Below are positions 58,120-64,000 of a stretch of 64,000 nt of DNA, one piece after another. How positions within the stretch are numbered: position 1 is the first letter of the stretch; each line of letters starts with the position of its first letter. The stretch is from Benincasa hispida. Taxonomy: Eukaryota; Streptophyta; Magnoliopsida; Cucurbitales; Cucurbitaceae. The translations under genes were made by a program, and so were the position numbers. The notes beneath the pieces are model-generated. The model was given only the letters and a program-made list of their open reading frames with translations, had not been told where the DNA came from and ran no database searches. The stretch covers positions 44,658,043 through 44,722,042 of the forward strand of contig NC_052358.1 in NCBI RefSeq assembly GCF_009727055.1, written 5' to 3'.

Positions 58120-61100
58120 ATGGAGTTGGAGCCGGCGATTGAACGGTTGCCTATTGATCTACTGGCTGACATTTTTGCGATGATAACCTACTTCACCGAT
58201 TTGGCTCAGTAACTATCGATTCTTAATTTCGGTTTTTATTATGAATTAAATTGCTCCGGTTGTTGTTGTTGTTGTTGTTGTTAATTTTTAGGGTTTATGC
58301 GATTGTGGAAAAACGCAGGGCGAGCGGGGTTTGTAAGAAATGGAAGGAAGGAGTTAAAATGTCTATTGGAAGAAGAAAGAGTTTGAGCTTTGCTGGTTGG
58401 AAGATAGATGATGATTCTACTGCTCGCCTTATTCGCCATGAATACAATCTTCGAGATCTCGACATGTAATCTCTAACCTCCCTCATTTCTAAAATAGTGT
58501 AAATCATTTTTGTCTTCTTAAAAGAATTAAAATTAGATTTTTAATCATTCAAAATTAATTTTGATTATATAAAAAAGTTTAAATCCTATTTTAATTCATG
58601 AATTTTGAAGCTTCTTCTATTTTGTTTCTAAATTTTTAAAAACGACGGTCTAACTTTTAAAGGTCTCTACTATTAGAATACCAAATAAGATAATCACCTT
58701 GAAAAAGGTAAGATTTTAATTTTAAATTAGGTGGTAAAATGATTTTCTATAGAACTCAAAAGTTATTTTGCATTCAAGATTTTGTCGTGGTTGTTGGCAT
58801 TTTACTTCATCTTCATTTTGCTCAACACATGCTAGACTCAATTTCATTAAAGAGTTAATAAAATCTTAATAGTGAGACCAAAATAAACACTTTTTAAAAA
58901 TTTAAAGACTAAAATAGTTGTTGTAGAAAGTTTAGGGATTAGAATAGAACAACATTCAAAGTTCATTAACCAAAATAGGATTTAAACTTATAAAAATTGT
59001 ATTTTAAAATGTAAAATTAAAGTTTAAATTAATTTTGAGTGGTTATAAACTTGTTTTGGAATGATTTTGGACAAAAGTAATTTTTGTAATTTCAAAATCA
59101 CTTCTCAAGCATGCTCTCTTGAAAATTTTACTTTTCTTCTTGGGCTTCGTTTGGATTGCACTTTTTAAAATAATTACAGATAACTTTGCTTTTCATACCA
59201 TTAATTTTAATATGAAGTAAATTAGTCTCGGTAAAATGTGTGATTTAAAAGTGATTTCAGCGGATTTAATCATAATCTGTTTTATTAAACAAACGAACGA
59301 TTCTCTTTCTCTCAAAATCGCGTAGCCTCATATTTTCTTCATATTGCTTTTCTTCAAGTAGTGTCTGATTGAAAATGGGCGTTTTTTTTTTTTTTCTTTT
59401 ATCTCTTTGGCGAAGAAGATGATGTTCACATGGGAGTAAAGGTACTTACTTATACGCCCTTGCCTTTTTGAAACTTTCACCAATCATTCTTCAATATTCT
59501 TATAACCTTTTTAATCAAAATTAAATTTTTTCTATCAACTTCTAACAAAATTGAATAAAAAATTCTAGGGTGAATGTTTTGTCCACGTTTTCGGTTGACA
59601 AAGTTAAATATTTTTATCTTTATTTAATATAATTTTACATTTTAAGAATTTAAAATTCACCTGGACAAATGAAAACATAAAGATCACAAAATTTAAAACC
59701 AACTATCAGAAACATAATCCAGTTTATCTTGTTAAATGAATTTAGACATAAAATAAAATTCAAATTATAAACCAAACAAACCCTTAAGATTGGAACCTAA
59801 GAGTGGACACTCGTGACTTTTCACCTTCAAAGGGTCGGTCTCCAAATACATTCTTTTTAAAAAAAAGGGCTTATTTTCAGGATTTAAAACTAAAGTGTCC
59901 CATTTTTATTTTTATTTTTATTTATTTATTTTTTTTTGTAAAGCCTGTTATATTCTTGAAGTTTATGTTTCATGTTTTTGGTTGATCTTAAGGACGCTTT
60001 AGATTATTCTCAAATAAGGGAACGTTATGAGAGTAACTCAAAGGAAAAGAAACAAAACAAAATCTCTTTACCAAAAAACATAGCTTAGTTTTTTTGAGTC
60101 CACTGCCATGGCTGTCTTCATCGTTCTAATGTCTACTCAAGCAAAATGCTGACTGATTCGTCATTCTATTGTAATATGTGTTTCTTTTTTCAGCTCAAGA
60201 AGCCGTTGGGGTTGCCAAATAACAGACCATGGATTGCAAGAAATCTCTCTTGCAAAGTGCATTCCCAACCTCAAGTCCATTTCGCTTTGGGGTATGGTAG
60301 AGATCACCGACACGGGTGTTGTGCAACTGGTATGATATTATCTTATCTTTTAAGACCAAACATGCCTGAAGTAACTGCTCAATTTTTGCCAATCTCCTTT
60401 AGAATCTATTTCGATTCTTCATTCTGTTCTAGTTTAGTTACTGAAACAATTGAAAAAGATTTTTTACTTCTTTCGAGATCCTTTATCCTTGCCTTGAATC
60501 GTTGGGTTTAAATAATACTTCGATGATCTTTATGATTAAAGTGGCAGCACATAGAATAGTCAATAGCCCTTACAGTAGGCCTTAATATGTGAATTGGACA
60601 GTATCTTCATTTCTTTGCACTAATAAGTTTTGTGTATTGTCTTAGTTATTTTGGATCTTTTAAAGTCCACTTTTGAAATGTAAACACCAGTTTAAAAATT
60701 CCTTTGGTCCTGAAATGTCATCTACTTTAAAGACTTTTTGAAGGTCTAGCTTATTGTGCATGATTTTGGAAGTACTGTCCCACTTGTTCTTAAAGTAAAC
60801 CTTCAAAAACAATTTATCCACGTGCCAGCATCTTACATAAATTACGTACTTTCGATTAAGAGGTCAAAAGTTTGAATTTCTCACTCTCCACATATTATTG
60901 AACTAAAATAAATCAAAAAAGAAAAAGTATGCTATATGTGCTTCACTTCACTTTTGTTCTAAAATGCATAAAATTAAGGAATTGTTAGTTTAGGTCAGTT
61001 GATTATAATAATATGTGAGGTTATAATGGTCTTTGGAGTTGTTTAATTTGTAATTAGGGTATAGAATATTTTTGTCTGGATTTAGATAGTCTACATTTGG

Positions 61101-62306
61101 AATGCATACTACTTTACTCTATTCAAAAAGTCTATATTTGGGGTATAAATTATTCTACTCCAGGTTTAAGGTTTACATATTTGGATTTAGATAGTCTATA
61201 TTTCTTTTATGTCTTTCATAGTTCGTTAGCATTTCACTTCCTTTTTCTAAAACTGCATTTGGTTGTGTTCTCAGATTTCTAGAGCCAACTCTTTGCAAAA
61301 CCTGAATATCGGTGGCACCTATATCACAGATATATCTGTGCTTGCAATCGCAAATAACTGTCCAAATTTGAAGGTAACTCTTAGGGATGTACCCGAAAAA
61401 TTTGATCAACCCAATCCAATCCAATTTGTAGGGTTTGAGCCTAATTATCAACTCATTTGAATTGGGTAGAGATGGATTCAAATAAATGAAAATCTTATAG
61501 GTTGAGCTGATTCATGAGTTCATCTAAAATAACCAAAACCAACCTAAAGCAATCTGAATTTATTATTAAATTTAAAAAGTATGTTTTTTTAACTTATGAT
61601 ACAATTATATATAGATTTATGAACTTTAATTTTATCTAATTGCATAATTTTTTGTATAATTTATTCTCTAATAACTCCTAAAAACAATTTTTTAACACTT
61701 TAGAAAAAAAAATTATAATATAAATTGAAATTGAGTTGTTTTACATATTAACATTTTACTTATTTTCTTAATAAAATTTTAAATAAATAACTTGGGTAAC
61801 CCTACTCATTCCAATTCAGACATTTTATGGTTGAATTGGATTGGATTCATTATTTGATAAAGGTTATGTGTTGTAAACTTACAACGACCCGAATAATTGA
61901 GTTGGATCTAAGAAGTACTTCAACTTGACCCGTTCTTAAGAATCTCTCTGTTCATTTGTTCATTTCCATGGCCAAACCTGACCCAACGTAACATCCTAAT
62001 TATTCTTAAGAATCTCTCTGTTCATTTCCATAGCCAAACCGTTTCATGAATCATATGATACCTACATTGTCTTGCACAATCTTTAATCAATGGATTTCTT
62101 TCTTAATTCTACAGACCATTGTCCTCTGGTGCTGTCGCCATGTAACGGAGAGCGGACTTCTCATTCTTGTAAGTAAATGTCGCAAACTCGAGTCAATAAA
62201 TGTCTGGGCAATGAGGGTTCCTATAGACTGCTTCATCGGTTTGGTCGCAATAAGTCCATCACTTCAAATAAAATCAAGAAGTGTTCTTGATTCTATGTGG
62301 GCTTAA
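58120..62306 (+). CDS. F-box/LRR protein similar to At5g67140, five exons
   Basis: Exons 58120-58208, 58319-58465, 60194-60329, 61275-61373 and 62115-62306 join to 663 nt, a 220-residue protein, close to the family length. All introns have GT-AG ends (GTAACT, GTAATC, GTATGA, GTAACT) and every junction keeps the frame. Residues 1-50: MELEPAIERLPIDLLADIFA, an F-box with the LPxDLL core, then QASGVCKKW. Leucine-rich repeat part: LRDLDISRSRWGCQITDHGL, KCIPNLKSISLWGMVEITDT, SLQNLNIGGTYITDISVLAI and CRHVTESGLLILVSKCRKLE. F-box proteins join SKP1 and CUL1 in SCF ubiquitin ligases; the substrate is unknown. The 58120 start has a good context and fits the family N-terminus, although the frame is open upstream. 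The tail after LQIKSRSVLDS is altered by a tandem duplication (see 62259-62368). Confidence 0.92.
58258..58282. repeat. (TTG)n microsatellite in intron 1
   Basis: About eight TTG units just before the 'aatttttag' stretch in the first intron. The true acceptor is at 58317-58318. Confidence 0.8.
58577..58987. mobile_element. MITE-like element in intron 2 of the F-box gene
   Basis: The left arm (58577-58690) and right arm (about 58870-58987) are inverted repeats of more than 100 bp: 'gtttaaatcctatttta' at 58577 matches the reverse complement of 'aaaataggatttaaac' ending at 58987, and 'tgaattttgaagcttcttct' matches 'tgaactttgaatgttgttct'. About 410 bp, no coding frame. Its end type is not that of the Tourist elements. 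Confidence 0.55.
59153..59784. mobile_element. Possible Tourist-like insertion in intron 2
   Basis: Left end GGGCTTCGTTTGGATTG and right end (reverse complement GGGTTTGTTTGGTTTAT) are imperfect inverted repeats about 630 bp apart. The target duplication is unclear (CTT on the left, TTA on the right), so this is tentative. Confidence 0.3.
61374..62114. other. Intron 4 with repeated words
   Basis: The intron contains two copies of a 'ttcttaagaatctctctgtt' block 70 bp apart (about 61934 and 62004) and, at 61385-61440 and 61800-61860, words of the kind 'aacccaatccaatccaattt' and 'gaattggattggattc' in opposite orientation, which may be arms of a small element. Confidence 0.45.
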
Positions 62307-62368
62307 AATATGTCACTTCAAATAAAACCAAGAAGTGTTCTTGATTCTCTATGCGAGAATATTGTGTG
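62259..62368 (+). repeat. Tandem duplication across the F-box stop codon
   Basis: 36 bp at 62259-62294 recur at 62313-62348 with one change (aaatc to aaacc). The similarity extends beyond: units of about 54 bp. The first copy reads SLQIKSRSVLDSMWA and stops at 62304-62306; the second, in its own frame, would read SLQIKPRSVLDSLCENIV and stop. So the present tail depends on which copy is ancestral. Confidence 0.8.
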
Positions 62369-62745
62369 AAATATGCTCAAATATTCACATCTTGTAAAAC
62401 TTCTATTGTATGTATATACGTCTTCATCTTTGTGTTTCTTCTCATTAAAGTCAAATATATATTTGTCATAGTTTCCTCAAGATGTTGATTATGTTATTTT
62501 CAGTTTATCTTAAAACTAAATTATACTCACCGAGTGTAAATATAAGGGTATGTAAAAATTAAGATGACTTTTCTTGACGCTAAATGTCTTTTTATCATTG
62601 TATGTATTTCGATAAATACATTTCTATGGTTCAAGTAGTTGGAGTCAACTCCATACTTTGTTTGGTCCAAGAAGTTAGTATGTCACACTTCCTCTTAGCT
62701 ATCCTCTTTATTCGAGCATGAATGTGAAAACAGCAGGTGTCAACC
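62369..62745. other. 3' region of the F-box gene
   Basis: Presumed 3' UTR and downstream DNA. Contains AT-rich stretches, no other gene seen. Confidence 0.4.
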
Positions 62746-64000
62746 TGTTAGCTTTAGGGCTTCAATCAAACCAAGTATTTTGATGATAACAAACTCAGAT
62801 GTTTTAAAGTCACTATCTTGTAGAGTTCGGAAAGACGATTCCAAAGCAATTTGAATCGCTCAAATCGGAGTTCAAACGAGAAAGTTATAAGCAAAAGAAG
62901 ATTGAAGAGGAAATCCAACGTGGCAGTGACACGTGGTACCTTGCTGACATGGCATCTGATGTGGCACACAAATGGTCAATATTGATGGCGTAGCAGCCGA
63001 CGTAGCGGATGACGTGATGCTCCAACCGGTCACTTTTTACTGACGTGGCGATGACGTGGCACATGATGTGGCAGTGACGTGGCTACCGTGGACGAATGAG
63101 ATAATGACAAGTGGCGGTCACCAGCTTCACGCGCGGATGCGCACGTGCGCCGCATGTGCCTGCAGTTTCTTCACAGAGTACGGCACGTGACGCTCAATCT
63201 CCTCCCCTATGCGCGTGGTGCTCATATCATCCGGCTATTTTTTATTTTCATTTTTATTTTCTTATTTTCCTTTAATTTCCTGATCCAATTTTCTCCAAAT
63301 TAACAACAAATTTCAGCCTTTTCAAATTTGATTTCCTTCCTAAATTTTCATCCTTCAAATCTTTTTATTCTCCAAATCTCAATAATTTCAATCTTTCAAA
63401 ATTCCTTTTCAAATCTTTTCTTTTTCTATTTTTTTTCAATCTCCACCCTTTATTTGCAATCATATCCAATGGCCAAAATTTATCCTCTATTCGACTTGAT
63501 TTTACTCTTCATTGACACCAAAAGCTATCAAGTCTTAAGCTCTCAAATTCTTGTCCTCCTTGCTTCTAAATTGGTAGAGTTATTTTTGTGAGATTTTTTT
63601 TAGTGCTCAACTTGTGTATTTAATATTGTGAGGTTTTCTTTTAATTTTTGGGAATTGTATTAAGGTGTGGGTACACCTTGGGTTGTGAGAAAAAGAAATT
63701 AGTTTGATCTTGAATCAATAAAAATGATCTTGGGTTTCTTTTTAGCCTAAGAAAAAGATGGTCGTGTGTCGGTTTAGTCCTCACCTGCAAGAGGATTACT
63801 TAGTGAAATACCCAAAGAGTCTTGGAGAGTGGAGTAGGCAATTTGCCGAACCACTATAATTCCCGGTGTTTTCTCTTCCTATCTCTCTCTTTTATTTCTG
63901 GTTTTCAATTTTTTGCTTCTTGTCTTAGTTATTTTTTAATCTTTCCTAATTGCATGATTTAATTTTTAGTGTGTTATTTAAATTTATCCTTAATTAAATT
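62746..64000 (+). repeat. Start of a Sirevirus-type Copia LTR, incomplete
   Basis: TGTTAGCTTTAGGGC at 62746 is followed by TTTTGATGATAACAAACTCA (about 62779), typical of the first bases of Sirevirus LTRs. Late in the segment 'gcaatttgccgaaccactataa' (about 63838) matches the conserved Copia LTR 'tgccgaaccactataaa' block near the LTR end. Between lie a cluster of ACGT motifs (62915-63085) and C/T-rich sequence. No internal domain is inside the window, so it could be a complete LTR with the element to the right or a solo LTR. Confidence 0.5.

Noticed and set aside
58291..58318. An in-frame reading RVYAIVEKRR before the second exon, joined through the TAG at 58289-58291.
   Set aside because: Using the acceptor at 58317-58318 restores QASGVCKKW at the end of the F-box, as in the family; the other choice inserts unrelated residues.
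1..64000. CRISPR arrays, bacterial operons, rRNA or tRNA genes.
   Set aside because: No regular short repeats with unique spacers, no Shine-Dalgarno-led gene rows, and no rRNA or cloverleaf-like sequence seen. tRNA-related words occur only as retrotransposon primer-binding sites.

Overview
This is a repeat-dense stretch of a flowering-plant nuclear genome. It is AT-rich, has spliced genes with GT-AG introns, and carries plant-type Ty1/Copia, Ty3/Gypsy, MULE and Tourist-like elements. The style of the repeats and the protein similarities suggest a dicot, perhaps a cucurbit, but no single base in the window proves the family. Only one gene looks intact: an F-box/leucine-rich-repeat gene on the + strand with five exons at 58120-62306, resembling Arabidopsis At5g67140. 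The last exon of an unrecognised acidic protein lies at 2-187. Nearly all the rest is mobile DNA, mostly decayed and nested.

Layout. 188-3121 is non-coding, with an inverted repeat pair at 661-1290. 4372-16748 is a minus-strand Ty3/Gypsy element (LTRs 4372-4849 and 16260-16748). Its leader is interrupted by a minus-strand Copia element (9008-16204), and its pol by a 1.6 kb LTR-like insert (5477-7095). 16749-18820 is LTR-like. A fragment of a host-like gene (about 18835-19170, minus) is followed by a tandem array with a period of about 155 bp (19588-21050), a solo Copia-type LTR (21051-22571) carrying a MITE, a DUF1985-type remnant (22575-23208) and a foldback-like element with long inverted arms (about 23385-24660).

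25682-45263 is one + strand RE-type Copia element with a 5-bp target duplication (GCTTC) on both sides, swollen by later insertions: a solo Gypsy LTR (28512-30834) and four members of a TG...CA family (25737-27834, 32827-36103, 40260-41913, 43405-45091) whose fifth member is at 5477-7095. The stretch 32297-40310 also contains near-identical direct duplications next to an N gap and looks wrongly assembled. Two other duplications abut single N bases (43089 and 53482).

45264-50500 is AT-rich and contains MITEs plus an inverted-repeat element at 49393-50491. 50547-56440 is a MULE with long terminal inverted repeats, a broken transposase and a broken plant mobile domain (PMD) gene. The F-box gene follows, with MITE-like sequence in its introns and a tandem duplication across its stop codon. 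The window ends in what looks like the start of a Sirevirus-type Copia LTR (about 62746-64000). I did not find a convincing new functional system. The most notable signals are the TG...CA family, the 155-bp array, the F-box tail duplication and the assembly duplications.
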